Positions 21,257-33,439 of a stretch of DNA of 64,000 nt are shown here, in pieces. The notes under the pieces were generated by a model, which was not told the origin of the DNA, did not search any database, and saw only the letters and a program-made list of their open reading frames with translations. Source of the stretch: Hyalella azteca (Eukaryota > Arthropoda > Malacostraca > Amphipoda > Hyalellidae); assembly GCF_000764305.2 (NCBI RefSeq), contig NW_025939324.1:1-64000 (forward strand). Reading direction: 5' to 3'. Position 1 is the first letter of the stretch; the number at the start of each line of letters is the position of its first letter. The translations under genes were made by a program, and so were the position numbers.

Positions 21257-21900
21257 TCCATACACGTTTTGTAACAATTCTTCGTGAACCACTTTTACGT
21301 TTGTACCGCACGTAACCAAGGCTTCTGGATACCAATATCTTCAGGAAATTTCTACAAAATCTTTGAATGACTTGTGGAAATTCACGGAGTATGAGTAAAA
21401 TAAACCTGCCTTTTATATTATGAAAAGTAAATCATTTCAGAATTAAGGAAACGTTATCTCAAAGTGTACATTCATTATCTAGCGATTCAGAGAGGGACAT
21501 GTATGATTGTTTATTTAAATTGGTGAGAAGAGTAACAAGTTTTTAAAACTAAAAATTTAAAACATTGCATATTTGATTGATACATTTAAAATGTCAAAAT
21601 TTCAACCATTTTTTTATTGAGCATTTAGTGCGACAACAAAGAGCAAGGAAAAAATAACTGAGCCAACATTTTCCGCAATCGCGTCGAATGAAATAAAATA
21701 ATTTATTTCACGGATAAAGCCTGTGCTGCAGATCCTGCACAAACTTGAAAACACGATATTCACAAACAATACAGGAAGAGTACGAACAAAGCTACAGCCA
21801 TTTACACACCCACAAACTACACCACATCAAAACCCACACATTTCCGACATGTACCTACCCACAATTAAAACAAATTTCCAGCACACAAATCCCCGTGTAC

Positions 21901-22652
21901 AACTTTAATAAACTCGTCCTCTGCAAAGCAGTCGTTAAAATCACATCGTAAGGTCGGAGCGTGGAAAATTGACAAGAAACAGTCTAATAGTGCGAGCTTT
22001 ATTCGTACAGTCGGACAAAAAAGAATGCACATTTATGATTTCGTGGCCGTGCGAGCTCCGTTCGTACAGTCAGACAGAAAAGAATGTATTTCGTGGCCGC
22101 AGTCTTGACAGTTGGTCGGCAGAGCAGGGCGTGCGGTCACAGTTTCGTCGTGATAAATACTGTTAGTTATACTCATACTTGTCCAGTGTGTCGTTGGTAT
22201 CCAGGATGCGGTCTCATGACCCTCCATCAGCGCATAATGCAGGTTGGTAAAGAATTCTAGCTAACGATCGGGCGATCTAAATTCTTTAGCAAGACATGTA
22301 GTTGATCGGTGCATCATACTTTGCATGATATCAATGCAACAATATATCATTAGGAATTCCATTAATATAGATACATCAGCAACTTTAATAAACTCGTCCT
22401 CTGCAAAGCAGTCGTTAAAATCACATTGCAAGGTCGGGGCGTGGAAAATTGACCAGAAACAGTCTAATAGTGCGAGCTTTATTCGTACAGTCGTACAGGA
22501 AAAAATGCACATGTATGACTTCGTGGCCGCAGTCATAACAGTTGGTCGGCACAGTACGGCGTGCGGTCACAGTTTCGTCGTGATAAATACTGTTATTTAT
22601 ATTCATACTTGTCCGGTGTGTCGTTGGTATCCAGGATGCGGTCTCATGACCC
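21901..22652. repeat. Direct duplication next to the blade-1 exon donor
   Basis: Copies at about 21901-22224 and 22381-22652 both begin aactttaataaactcgtcct and both end ggatgcggtctcatgaccc. Copy 2 ends two bases inside the integrin donor. Copy 1 diverges at that exact point and has a short internal insertion near 22050. The 156 bases between them belong to another repeat. Confidence 0.93.
22222..22397. repeat. Dispersed repeat, copy 1 (about 175 bp)
   Basis: Begins ccatcagcgcataatgcagg and is nearly identical to 23693-23868. It is nested between the two copies of the 21901/22381 duplication. Confidence 0.92.
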
Positions 22653-22654
22653 AC

Positions 22655-22782
22655 CTTTGAAGCCGTCGGTGTGGACCTGGACGCAGTCGGAGGAGTTGGA
22701 CGTGAAGGGACACTTCCAGAGGGCGCCCGAGCGGTGCGTGCCAGGCTGCAGGTTGTGGTCCTTCGGAGCGCCCACAAGAAGC
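22655..22782 (-). CDS. Integrin alpha exon: second half of propeller blade 1
   Basis: The exon reads LLVGAPKDHNLQPGTHRSG followed by ALWKCPFTSNSSDC and ends in HTDGFK. LLVGAP and GALWKCP are hallmarks of the first FG-GAP repeat, and the two cysteines form the usual blade-1 disulfide. The acceptor is a polypyrimidine tract plus TTGTCAG; the donor is AAAG|gtgggt. It starts with one base of a split codon and ends with one base (G). This joins the AC that opens the exon at 12302 and gives ...GFK-DANEN. The intron between them is about 10.3 kb. The upstream exon, which must end with two bases of a split codon, was not found. Intron sequence just 3' of this donor is duplicated further along at 21901-22224. 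Confidence 0.93.
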
Positions 22783-23142
22783 CTGACAAGAAAAAAAACG
22801 AGTATAATGAAAATTAATGATAACATTCAAACGTCAAGTGTTCCTATTTACGGTCATTAATAACCATAATTATTTAAAGTCGACAGATAACTTTTATTTA
22901 TTTTATCCAGAGGGATGAAGGTCTGAAGAAAAAGCTCAAAATAAGTCCGACACTAAGTAATGATGTTCGATATTTATATCACAAATTCAACAGGTAGCGA
23001 CAGCTGACATACACATTAACAGGTAAATTAATGTTGCTTCAAGTTTATAAAAACATAAAAACTTAAAAAATATAGACGCTTGATTATCATAAAACTCAAA
23101 TGATGAAATAAAGGCCAAAAATTATAAAATAAAAAAACTTAC

Positions 23143-23257
23143 AATTGCGCATTTTTCTAATTTCGGTCAGCTCGTTAGCGAAAGAAACTCGGGCAAAGAA
23201 AGCGGCAATCTTGCTGGCCAGTTTGGTCTCGGGAGCTAATTTGTCAGGTGGCAGAAC
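23143..23257 (-). CDS. Possible exon of unknown identity
   Basis: Between an acceptor-like CTGTAG and a consensus donor ATT|gtaagt, the minus strand is open: VLPPDKLAPETKLASKIAAF then FARVSFANELTEIRKMRN. It is less AT-rich than its flanks. It does not match any integrin segment, although it lies just upstream of the blade-1 exon. A second open stretch (23258-23429, another frame) precedes it. It could be a gene or transposon fragment, or chance. I do not recognise it. Confidence 0.25.
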
Positions 23258-23692
23258 CTACAGACCAGACGCCTGATAATGAGACTGGGGTCCTGATAAT
23301 GGATGAAGCTTCAACAGCAACTTCCCGTATCACCGTAACCAAGTCGCCCCTAACGACCTGTCCGATCCTGATCGATTCCTGCTCCGATTTTATAGCGCTG
23401 CCTCCGTAAGAAATACCGTTATTGAACAAGTATTGGAATTAAATGGTTGATATTATGTGGCAATGTGGGTTACAATTGCAAGTTATCTGTAAAATAAGGG
23501 AAGCATTATAATTTTATGTAATTATTTACCGATGGTTAACCAGTAATATTCAAAAGGACGATAGTGAAATAAACAATCATGCATCAGGATGCTACTCTGA
23601 GACACAAGAGAAGTTTTTTGCCTTCCACTAACGACTTCTTGACCCAACAATGCGGATCAACCTGGTGATTTATCAACGTAACTACGTGGCAA

Positions 23693-23868
23693 ACCATCAG
23701 CGCATAATGCAGGTTGGTAAAGAATTCTAGCTAACGATCGGGCGATCTAAATTCTTTAGCAAGACATGTAGTTGATCGGTGCATCATATTTTGCATGATA
23801 TCAATACAACAATATATCATTAGGAATTCCATTAATATAGATACATCAGCAACTTTAATAAACTTTTT
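23693..23868. repeat. Dispersed repeat, copy 2 (about 175 bp)
   Basis: Nearly identical to 22222-22397, including the tail gcaactttaataaact, which is also the head of the neighbouring duplication. It could be a small transposable element or a segmental copy. I saw no terminal inverted repeats. Confidence 0.92.
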
Positions 23869-23869
23869 T

Positions 23870-24900
23870 ATTTTCTCGGTATTTTCCGTTGTCTATAAGT
23901 GGTCCCAATCTTTAAATTTACTTCAGTATAGAGACAGCCACATCGCTCTTTCCATCATTATTTATTATGACTGACAAGTAAGACGTTCGATACTTGTGGC
24001 CAACGGTGCGTGCTCCACGCAGCACAATGCCACCGTATTCAGAAACTGAAGTTTGAAACTATAAACAACGATATATCGACGAAGATTTTGAATAGGGTAG
24101 CTGAGCATCGCAAGTCATGCCGTGGCTAAGCTCAAGTGATTTTTTAAGCGGTAAGAAGAGTTTGTTGAAGGATGGCAGGCATGCCATCAAGTGAATGGAA
24201 TATTAAGAGATGCCTCAACAAACTTCACGAGCCGACACAAGCTCGATCTTTTGCGGTGCTTTCTTCGTCGTCTTACGAAAGCTTTTGTCCGCATGAAGTT
24301 CATGATAAAAAATCTAACGCTCATCGTAAGAGTCTCGGTCGACCAACAAAAGACGAACTTCTATAAGAAGCTGTAGGGAAAAACCTACTGGTGCTGATAC
24401 GAAAACAGTTTTCATTACGGAATAATTACAAAGCGCTAAGAAAAACTTCAACCTTTTGATCAATTTTCTCTATATTTGGAGCAGGAAATTACCAGACTGA
24501 TTTGTGAAACCTCGCCAATCAAAAACACGCATAACTCATGAAAATTACTATATTTTTAGCAGGTCTTATGACACTATGCAATTGAATTGGAAAAATACTC
24601 AACAAAATACCATAGCAAAAAATAGAATAGTATTCTTTAATTGTAGACCTAGAACTGTTAATGGATCGAGATACAATGGCATTATTTGGTGATAATAATG
24701 CAAACAAATCTAAGGTTTTCTTAGCGCACTAATCCCATACTATCCAGACGCCTATCAAATCCGTTCATGAAATTTTTCATTGACTGAGCACAGTTACTTG
24801 CATTCCACGCTGGACTGAAACATTGAGTCTAGAAATCGCTTGCTGGAAAAAATGTGAGCTGAAGACCAAATGCACATGCCACTGCAAAGAGACGATGTCA
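23870..24900. other. No gene recognised
   Basis: AT-rich sequence with only short, unsupported open frames. A 64-codon plus frame at 24172-24366 has no recognisable domain. Confidence 0.5.
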
Positions 24901-24907
24901 GAGCCGG

Positions 24908-25100
24908 GGCCGGAACTTCAAAGACCGTGAAGCTGTCAACAGCGATAAAGCCTCTCATAACCTGTCATTTTCACAGAACAAACACACTCATTTGTGATCA
25001 AGGTGCCGGAACTTCAAAGACCGTGAAGCTGTCAACAACGATAAAGCCTCTCATAACCTGTCATTTTCACAGAACAAACACACCCATTTGTGATCAAGGC
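24908..25100. repeat. About 95-bp tandem duplication
   Basis: Two copies of ggaacttcaaagaccgtgaa...cataacctgtcattttcaca, differing at a few bases. Confidence 0.93.
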
Positions 25101-25189
25101 ACTGGGTTGCAGGTCGAGCTTTGTGCCTCAAGCAGGTACAGCGAGCGCGGCACGATGCTAAGTTCTCAATCTATATACTCTTGAAAATA

Positions 25190-26600
25190 AGACTCGCGTT
25201 TGAGCCTTAATTTCAACTGCCCATCCATCACCCGCCCTCAAACACGCCGAGATGTGGTTATGAAATTATTAACAGGAAAACAAAAAGCATCGATGGCCGC
25301 TATCAAGATTACACGAAACCTGCAATGCACCTCAGAATCCTCCTGTAATCGAACCGACTTTATCGCTCTTCGCTGACAACAAAACAAAAGGCCGAAACGC
25401 TCGTCCAGAAGATGAAAACGAAACCGCGACAGTTTCTCTCCGCGAGTGTGACATTTTCCATCAGATTACTGACCAAAGCCTGGGGCGAAGTGGTGTAAAC
25501 GAGGATACTTGACGACCAGCGACACGTTAGCCCGAGTGATGACGGTCTCGTTTCAGAACTTGGATGCGTTAAGATATTAGTAGGCTGTAGGATATATGTG
25601 AGCAACATTAGAAGGCATTTGTTATTATACTATATAACTATATACATTTCATATAATTCCTCGCCTGTAGTACTGAATAGAGGCGATACAGATCTTAGTT
25701 AAAGCTAAGACATAACGCATCAAAGTCTCCACACCAGCTATTTAATTGATTGCCTGTACGCCTGTCAGGATTTTTATCTCCGAGTGTAATGTTAATAAAA
25801 ACGATCAAACTGTCGTCAACTAAATTCATAATTAATCGTACAAAAATAACGTAACTGTAGAATTCTGCGCTTCGAGAATCACTAGCACGTTCGCTCATAG
25901 CAATCGTAAATCCCGGCACTTGGACCACAACAAGAATGAACATCATTTTAAAGTAAAATACTCGTTCTTCTCAACCGTGTTCCGACATCAACAAACTCGA
26001 TTGAATTATCCTAAATTTGATCTGATGCCTTAAAATCCTTACGCACTTCAGTGGCCTCTGATCCATTAAGATAAGCCTACAAATGCCATCAGATTCGGCA
26101 AAGGTAGCCTCAAATTACGATCGAACAGAGCAGTTTTCCGTCAAACTCTAACACATTAAATAAAGAGCAATGATGGCCCTAGTTGCTGGCACTGAACTTA
26201 GAATCGTCCACGAGGAGACGTCGAACAATTTCAATTGAAATAAATTTTAATCCGAGGATGAACCTGGAACACCGTTGCTGGAAACTTATTCTTATAACGT
26301 ATATTTTCTGTCCTAATTCGCTGAAAATATAAATTACAGAAATTTCAGTATAAAATAATTTCTGAAATCATATCTAATTGTACAAATTTAAGAAAAATAA
26401 AATTCATGAAAAAAATTCTTATGAAAATTGGCAATGTTAGAAAATTTGAACATAAATCCTAATCACGGTGCCTCTTTGACGCACCAAAGTCACCTCTTTG
26501 GTGACTTTGAAGGTCACCACAAATTCTCAGTTCAACATTCTTTCACGTAAAGACTCAAGGCGCAAAAAAGAAATCGTCCGCAAGACAAATCCAGAAGAAA
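25190..26600. other. No gene recognised
   Basis: Unique sequence. Short minus-strand frames at 25360-25608 and 25695-25946 have no splice or domain support. Confidence 0.5.
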
Positions 26601-26609
26601 GTTTTAAAA

Positions 26610-26900
26610 ATTATGAGGAGGTAACATTTTATCACAAAAATTACGGTACTGAAGCTCTATATTCACGATGAAGGCTCGGGTTATTTATCATGAGGAGGTA
26701 ACATTTTATCACAAAAGTTACGGCACTGAAGGTCTAGATTCACGAAGGCTCGGGTTAAATATTATGAGGAAGTAACATTTTATCACAAAATTACGGCTCT
26801 GAAGGTCTATATTCACGATGAAGGCTCGGGTTAAATATTATGAGTAGGTAACATTTTATCACAAAAGTTACGGCACTGAAGCTCTATATTCGCGATGAAG
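26610..26900. repeat. About 75-bp tandem repeat x4
   Basis: The unit is tgaggaggtaacattttatc...gaaggctcgggtt. Copies are near-identical with small indels. Confidence 0.93.
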
Positions 26901-27061
26901 GCTCGGAAGTCTGCAGTGTTCTCCTTCAAACAAGAGTTGCTGATATAAACACAGCTGACAGCATCGCCAATAATTATCGATGAAGGCTCGGAAGTCTGCA
27001 GTGTTCTCCTTCAAACAAGAGTTGCTGCTGATATAAACAGCTGACAGCATCGCCAATAATT
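26893..27061. repeat. About 85-bp tandem duplication
   Basis: Two copies of gatgaaggctcggaagtctg...cagcatcgccaataatta. The unit shares its gatgaaggctcgg start with the preceding array, so the two arrays grew from overlapping sequence. Confidence 0.93.
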
Positions 27062-29999
27062 AAAGCTTTAGCTCGCTGGCTCACTGACAGTTTCCGTAAC
27101 GAATTGTACCCATTTTCTCTCGAGCCCTATTACCTTTCAAATTTTATTTGCAAGAGAAAGTCGGTTGCCTGTCAATGCACACTGATATTTAGGCTTTATT
27201 ATTTACACGGAGCTGGCGTTCAGGGCACAGCGTGCGGTGCGATGTGTCAGCGACTCAGGTGTTAGGGTGTATTTATAGCCAGTCATGCTCGTTGTTTACA
27301 TACGCGTGGTTTGAATTGTAAACTGTATAAAATAAAGTCTGTAGAGCCTAACTCCGTCAATAAAGTCTATAGAACCTAAACTTGACTTGTGATGCGAATC
27401 GTTGCACGGGTTTATAGTTCCATGAGTGAAGAGAATCTGGACCTGAGAGCTGGAGCTGGAGGCTCTCGATTGAACACGCACTATTTCTGCACGTATGCGC
27501 ATGGAAAAAGATTTGAATGCACTCACTATAACATTTACAGATCTAATAAATTAATTTACTCAGAAGCTAATTTCACAGGGATAGAAATACAGATAACCAA
27601 AGTCCCAACTGCATTTAACAATATCAGTAAAAAGAAAAATGAACCAGACGCGCAAATCTAAAGATGTTTACACAAGTTTACAAAGATAAAAAAATAAATT
27701 TAAATTATTTTAAGGAGAAGAAAATGATGAGCGGTCAAGTGTCGGCCACCGGTGACGCGGCTGTAATATTCAAGAAGGCTGCATGCCGCGTATCGCGTGC
27801 TCGTATCAGTTGAAGCCACGTGGTCAAGCACGTGGCAAGGCGCGTGCAGGCTCTGGCTTTCCCTCAATTTACCTCTCAGCTCTCACACACTTGACGCTGG
27901 CAGCGGCTCAATGCGCGCAAGAAAGCCTGATTGTCTGTTCCGTCAGTAAGATAACGGAAACTGGGAACAACGAAGTACTGCACCTGAATATTAATCTGAA
28001 TTAATTCGCGATATCTGAAGTAGTAACGAATGCTATGGTGATGTTTTGGACAAATTTTATTTAAACAGGCATATACAGGGAGATGCTCTAGGAGAAAGCT
28101 GAACACTTGCACTCCTTAAACAAATATCTAGATTACGTAATTGAGTGGGGATAAGATAAACGGAATTAATCTGGTATCGGAATTACGGGTGAAGTATACT
28201 GTTTTTGTATGTTATTATACTATTGTGAAATATGGTTATTTTTTCTACAACAAAATCATTCCCACAACGTTGCCGACCAGAAACAATAGAGTAGCTGACA
28301 CTAGCTCACCCGAACGTTCTTTCCGCCGGTGCCATGGAAGAGAATTAATTAGTTAGTCTTGAAGCGAGGGGAGTTTCCTTCAGTCGGCAGGTCGTTGTGA
28401 GGGCATTTCCTGCCCTCAGCTCGAGGGTGACGCAGCGTCTCGCTTCACATTTTGACGTCAGTGTTGACGGCTTTTCCGGTGACGTGTTTTCTTCGTCACT
28501 AGATATTTATAGTCATTTTAACTAACGTTGTTTTCGGCGTTTTAAATATACGTAGAGCATAAGGTTCCTAATTTGAATATTTTTAATACCTAAATCTAAA
28601 TGCGATCGAAAAATTGCATCTACTACAATGTTTTTTGAAAGACGCAATTTCTGACGAATTCAATGCTTGATTTCTCGTACACGGTGACAGTTGTTGGTAA
28701 CAGAACTTTCATCGTCGATTTCAATAATTCTTGCAAATACCCTTCGAAATTGTACGATAAATGATTAAACACTCGCATAAAGGTTTTCTTCAAAATGTTC
28801 AAACTATTCACCAGCGGATTTTTGTTAAGTTCGTGGATGATAGAGTTGATATATCAGTGAAAAATTCATAGATTAATTAGAAATACAATATAATAGTGAA
28901 GAACCACACGATGAATGTGCAGAGAGCGAATACGACTACGAGTTTTAGCTAAGTGGTAAACAGTAAATTTTTTAGATTAATGATAATACACGTTTACGAC
29001 CAGTAATAATGAGCATCAGTTTAAGAGTTTTCGCATCAGTGGTTGTTAGAGAGAGGACACAATAGCTGGCCCAGCAACGGTCGAGCAGCTATAGAGTTAC
29101 ACAGCTCACACAGATGCACTTTGTGTGGTGTGAACACCTCACCCTTGCCAAGTAGGTCATGAGAACGTTCTCACAATACTCGTCTGCCGCTAATTATTCT
29201 CATTCATAGCAATCACCAGCAGCACAGCTCATGATTCTAATGTGTCTTGAATCTTTGGTGACACTAGCAAGTTTTAACTTTCAGGCCATTGTGCAGAGCT
29301 TCATGTGCTTCCTGGCTGGTTTTGTACAGAGCTTCATATATTTGCTGGATGGTTTAAAATAGAGCTTCATATATTCACTCGATGGTTTTTATAGAGCTTT
29401 ATATAAGCCTTGGTTGGCCTGATATAAGCTTCTTTTTACTGTAGCCTTATATCCACCCACCAGCATTACTCCACCACATCATCAGTTCAGGATAGCATCA
29501 CTGCACCATACACACGGGCTGGCCACCATTAAAATGTTAATGGTTCGTCCGTTTAGTCTTCATTGCGGGTCTCTGCAATAAACACTATGCGGGTTACAAC
29601 TAATAACAACGTGCACATGCCTGACATATACTCACCTCAAAGCGGACAATGGGCGGCCGACCATATGACTGCTGATATAATGGCTTCATTTATAATTATG
29701 ATGGTTAAAAAGTGAACACTCTGCATTATTGATGCACACACGCTCCCAGGTTGAATAAATTTTGAAAATGAGTTAAAATGGAAGCAAATTTAAGCGTATT
29801 GTGGACTACGAGAAATGCATACTTCGTTCCATTGAAGAAACAGTATTTCCAGCGAGTTATGAATTGGTCGTAAGTTCTATACGAGGATCGCAAGCCGCTA
29901 TCTTCTTTTTGTGCAATTGGTGGGTTTGACTTTATAGTTGAAAATGTCTTAATTATTAGTACTCGCATAAAAATTGGGAGACTTTGTTTACTTTTTGAC

Positions 30000-30095
30000 T
30001 TTTTGTGGACTATCCTGACCAATTTTTGATGGGCAAAAGGAAGTATCAGTGCTACATGCAGAAAATGCGTCATTATTTGGACAATTAGCCCCGTT
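30000..30095 (+). repeat. Dispersed repeat (TGTGGGTCATCCTGACCC family), diverged copy
   Basis: ttgtggactatcctgacca ... cagtgctacatgca ... gcgtcattatttggaca follows the same order as 53395-53510. Confidence 0.65.
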
Positions 30096-31322
30096 CATTT
30101 TTTGAGCGTAATCTTTACGAGGCCAACAAGCAAAGTTTGTCTGAGGTCTATGAGGCTCAAGAAATAAATCACACATAGAAGTTTGAGCCTAAAATTGAAA
30201 CGCGCCCATCATGCGAAGTTTAGAGCTAGGCCAGGCTTAGCAAATCAGCGACTCAATTCACTAGGTAACACTGAACCCACTTAAGAAATAATTACAGGCG
30301 GCTAAAATGAGTCATGAAACGTACGTAGTCAGGAATAATCAATAACGAACTTTCTATTATGAACAACCCGCAAGACTGCTTCAAATGAGTCACCTCGACT
30401 CACTCGGCTCTCCAAATGTAATTTGCGAAGTGTAACCTAACCCGACTTGTGCTGATTGCTTCGGCGCAAGACATTTGCTGGCGCTAAGTGAAAACAAACA
30501 CGCATATTTCATGCGCAGGAGAACACGCATGAGCGTCGGATTGCGATTTGACGTGGCGGTGGCATAAAGAAAACAACGCACTTGGCACAGACTTCCTTCG
30601 TCTTTACAGCTTTGAATATAAAATATTGAAAATAATAGGCGTGTTATCGACGGCCAATCTCTTGACTTCTTGCAGCCACGGCGCATCTATTATTGTAGAG
30701 CGCGCACAAGCCGATGAACTTTTTTAAAGCAACATTAGCGTCTCATTTTACGCATTGAGAAACAGGGTTGAGAGAGACGCGGCATAGATAAAAGCTGAAA
30801 TAAAACACGCGATCGGCAACAAGACTGAATTCAAAACCAGAAATGAAATACCGTAAGCTTTAAAGAAACCAATAAATAACAACGCAGTACGTGAAGGAAA
30901 ACAAGTAAGCTGTAACGGGCCTCGATAAATTTGTGATTAAAATTAGATATAATAAATGCGAGACAATATAAATGCGAGAGGAAAATATTTTTTTTTATAA
31001 TTCTGAAGCACCCATAAGTTTCTGACAACATCGACCTGAAGTGATCAAACATGAATAGAAACTATGCGTGAAATTCACATGATTCCAACAGCCATATTCG
31101 AACCTTTGAAATCAATGTAAATTACAGAGAAAACAACATTAAACTCTGTAAGTAGAAATGTACGTATACGCACATTCAAAATTTGTACAAGTCACATCAT
31201 CAGCCCCCCCCCCAAACAGGTCACCTAATCACATCCACATCTCCATACATTCAGAGGTCGTAACAGTCTCAACAATAGATGGTACAGTCACATGTCACAT
31301 GCACAGTCCCGGACTTCTACAG

Positions 31323-31434
31323 GTGGTACTGTGACATGCCCATCTTCGTGGTAGCCTTCACTAGTAGCGCGGGGTGCGTCGTGTGGTTCATTGACACGGA
31401 GCAGCAGCACAGCAGCGCGCCTATTGAGTCCTGA
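31323..31434 (+). CDS. Possible terminal exon of an unknown membrane protein
   Basis: After ACTTCTACAG the plus strand reads WYCDMPIFVVAFTSSAGCVV, then WFIDTEQQHSSAPIES and TGA. It holds one hydrophobic segment and has a higher GC content than its surroundings. It could be the last exon of a multi-pass membrane protein. I found no partner exons and no family match, so chance is quite possible. Confidence 0.2.
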
Positions 31435-31837
31435 TGAAGGCAATTGAGACGGCAGCTCCTCAAAAGATTCCTGCCCTCGAGACGCCGCGAGTCAAGGCAT
31501 TGCCGAGCAATTGATATCAATGGCGAGAGCCGCGCTCAAGAACACGGTGGGCGAAAGCAGCTCAGGCAGCCAAAAGAAAGGAATTCAATATAATTTCGAC
31601 TGAGTGTTTCATCCAAGAAAAATTTATGTGATAACATTGATGCCATAAATAGTCAACCATTAGACAAGATATCTAGAACTGACAAGCTTATGACTAAGAC
31701 TTCATTAAAAAAACTCATTGCCTAATTAGTTTTTTTTAAATCACATTTACCTCGTCGAGGCATGAAGTCTAAAATTCATTCATCGTAACTATATAAGCTT
31801 CATGTTCGAATGTTCAGGATGATTGACGGTGATTTTA

Positions 31838-31905
31838 ATATTAATTAATATTAATATTAAATTACTAATATTAATAATAATTTAATATTAATATTGATAT
31901 TAACG
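31838..31905. repeat. AATATT/TTAATA low-complexity array
   Basis: Almost pure A/T built from taatattaat steps and largely self-complementary. A similar array lies at 42760-42825. Confidence 0.9.
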
Positions 31906-33056
31906 AAATTTCGCAACATTGCTGTATTATTTTGTCACTGTTCTAATTATTTTATTAACTTCCCTCAAAATTTCCGTCAGTAGGCTTTGAATTAGCATAA
32001 TGGCGCGAGTATGATAACCTATTTAGTAAAAAAAATCTTCTACTATAAAAATTAGGAAAATAACTCGAAATCTCTTTCACTTTAAAGATTGTCGTTTCTT
32101 GATCACCGATGTTGCGGTGATGATTTTCAATGGGGGATTAAAAGCTTCCTGCCAGGGCTTCCTCTCTAAGGCGATTTCAGGAACTGCATTCGTATTTAAA
32201 ATTTTCACTTTTTACCTTGTGCCTTAAGTGGCGAAAAAAGTAGCATAAATGAACATATTTGTTATGTATCAAATTAATTAATTTAAATCTTTAATTTATG
32301 GTCAATTTCGTACCAGCTGAATCAAGTTAACCCTAAAAAGAACAAGCTCCCGATAAAAAAACCTCGTTTGTCATTAGTTGTGTTTGCGTCTGCAGCGAAT
32401 TAGGTTTTTCTGGGGAAATTTGCGGGGCAGGGAATTTGGGCGTCGGCGTGACAAATCGGGGGATAATGGGAGCCGACTAGGGGACGGAAATGGACACTGC
32501 AGCTCTATCGTATATAGGTTTTATTGGAGCCGAAAAAGAACCGGATCAGAGCCGAATCAGAGCCGGATCTGCGCAGGACCAGCGTCCGACAGGCACAACG
32601 CTAATTACTTATGCAAGTGTAAAAGTTGAGTTTCTTTTAAGAATTTTAATAGAATTTGCGAAGCTCGTTATTAATTACGAGCCAAATTGTATTAGGTTAC
32701 CCGTTTAGCGGCTTGGTGGAAAACAAGCCGCTAGATATAAAAGATTTGGGGGCGAAATTAAAACACGTGGGCGAAGAGAGTTCGCAGTAGAAAAATACAT
32801 CATAGTAAGATATACTAATAGTAATGTAGTAACAGAATGCACAAATTACAGCAATTACTGTTGGTGAAATATCGGGAATCAAACTAATATATGATCGATA
32901 TGCAATACTAAGAAGGCGTTAAAAAAAATTCAAACTGGTTCCTAATTAAAAATTTCTACAATTGTTTCAAATTAAAAATGTGAATGATACATTCAAAATT
33001 ATCCTTTGATATATCCTTAATTGAGGATGAAACCGAGAACAGGTGATTCCACTGGG

Positions 33057-33262
33057 GAATCAAGTTTCGAATTTGTGAATGTCCCCAGGGGCAGGCGCTG
33101 GTTGAAGAAACTCCTGCAAAAAATCCTGCTGAAAAGGTCGATAAATAAAATCTTTACGGGAGATTTAAATAATATTTCGAATTTGTGAAGGTCCCCAGGG
33201 GCATGCGCTGGAAGAAGAAACTCCTGCAAAAAATCCTGCTGAAAATGTCGATAAAATGGATA
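33057..33262. repeat. About 90-bp direct duplication
   Basis: tttcgaatttgtgaatgtcc...aaaatcctgctgaaaaggtcg occurs twice, about 115 bp apart, with a few differences. Confidence 0.92.
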
Positions 33263-33439
33263 AATGCAACCGTTACGGAAAACTTGAATCATTTTTTTAG
33301 TCCGAAGTTCGTAGAGAATTTTGCGACAAAATTCTCATTCCTTTTCCGATTCTTCCATAGAAACTTCGCAATAAATTTATATTCAAGTTTTTATTAATGT
33401 GCAAGGTATTTCCGAAGGATCCTTTGTATAAAGCGAAAA

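Larger units (their letters stand above)
12303..22654 (-). other. Large integrin intron (about 10.3 kb)
   Basis: Phase-compatible ends (AAAG|gtgggt ... TTGCTCAG|AC) define this intron. It is mostly unique AT-rich DNA in which I see no gene. It contains the minisatellite at 17646-17990, a (TA)n run near 17395-17412, AT-only sequence at about 18780-18850, a CA/CAA-rich stretch at 21140-21256, and a duplicated segment at 21901-22650. Open frames in it (for example 15040-15357 and 15803-16099) show no domain or splice-site support. Confidence 0.8.
2032..22782 (-). other. Integrin alpha subunit gene (5' end missing), probable PS1 / alpha3-6-7 class
   Basis: This is the gene span; exons are listed separately. 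Integrin alpha chains pair with a beta chain at the plasma membrane and bind extracellular matrix. Translated exons join into the family order: beta-propeller with FG-GAP repeats, thigh and calf domains, one transmembrane helix and a KxGFFxR tail. Diagnostic pieces are LLVGAPK, GALWKCP, DQWLGVTV, VCAHRYM, CQAGMSG, GPYTWRGTV, DKYSYLG, three Ca2+ loops ([27 protein letters not shown]), VVLLRARPV, the CGADNKC cysteine motif, CTLGNP, FFGGEIVGES, ILWPHQ and KMGFFER. Almost all splice phases agree once one misplaced block is moved. The FFGGEIVGESG motif resembles the laminin-binding alpha3/alpha6/alpha7/PS1 group more than the RGD group; this subclass call is moderate. The signal peptide and first half of blade 1 are absent from what I could read. 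Confidence 0.95.
27062..33050. other. Mostly unique non-coding sequence
   Basis: No gene is recognised apart from one weak candidate exon at 31323-31434. It contains a degenerate roughly 45-bp repeat (agagcttcatat...tggatggttt) at about 29290-29440, a diverged copy of a dispersed family at 30000-30095, and an AATATT array at 31838-31905. Confidence 0.55.
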
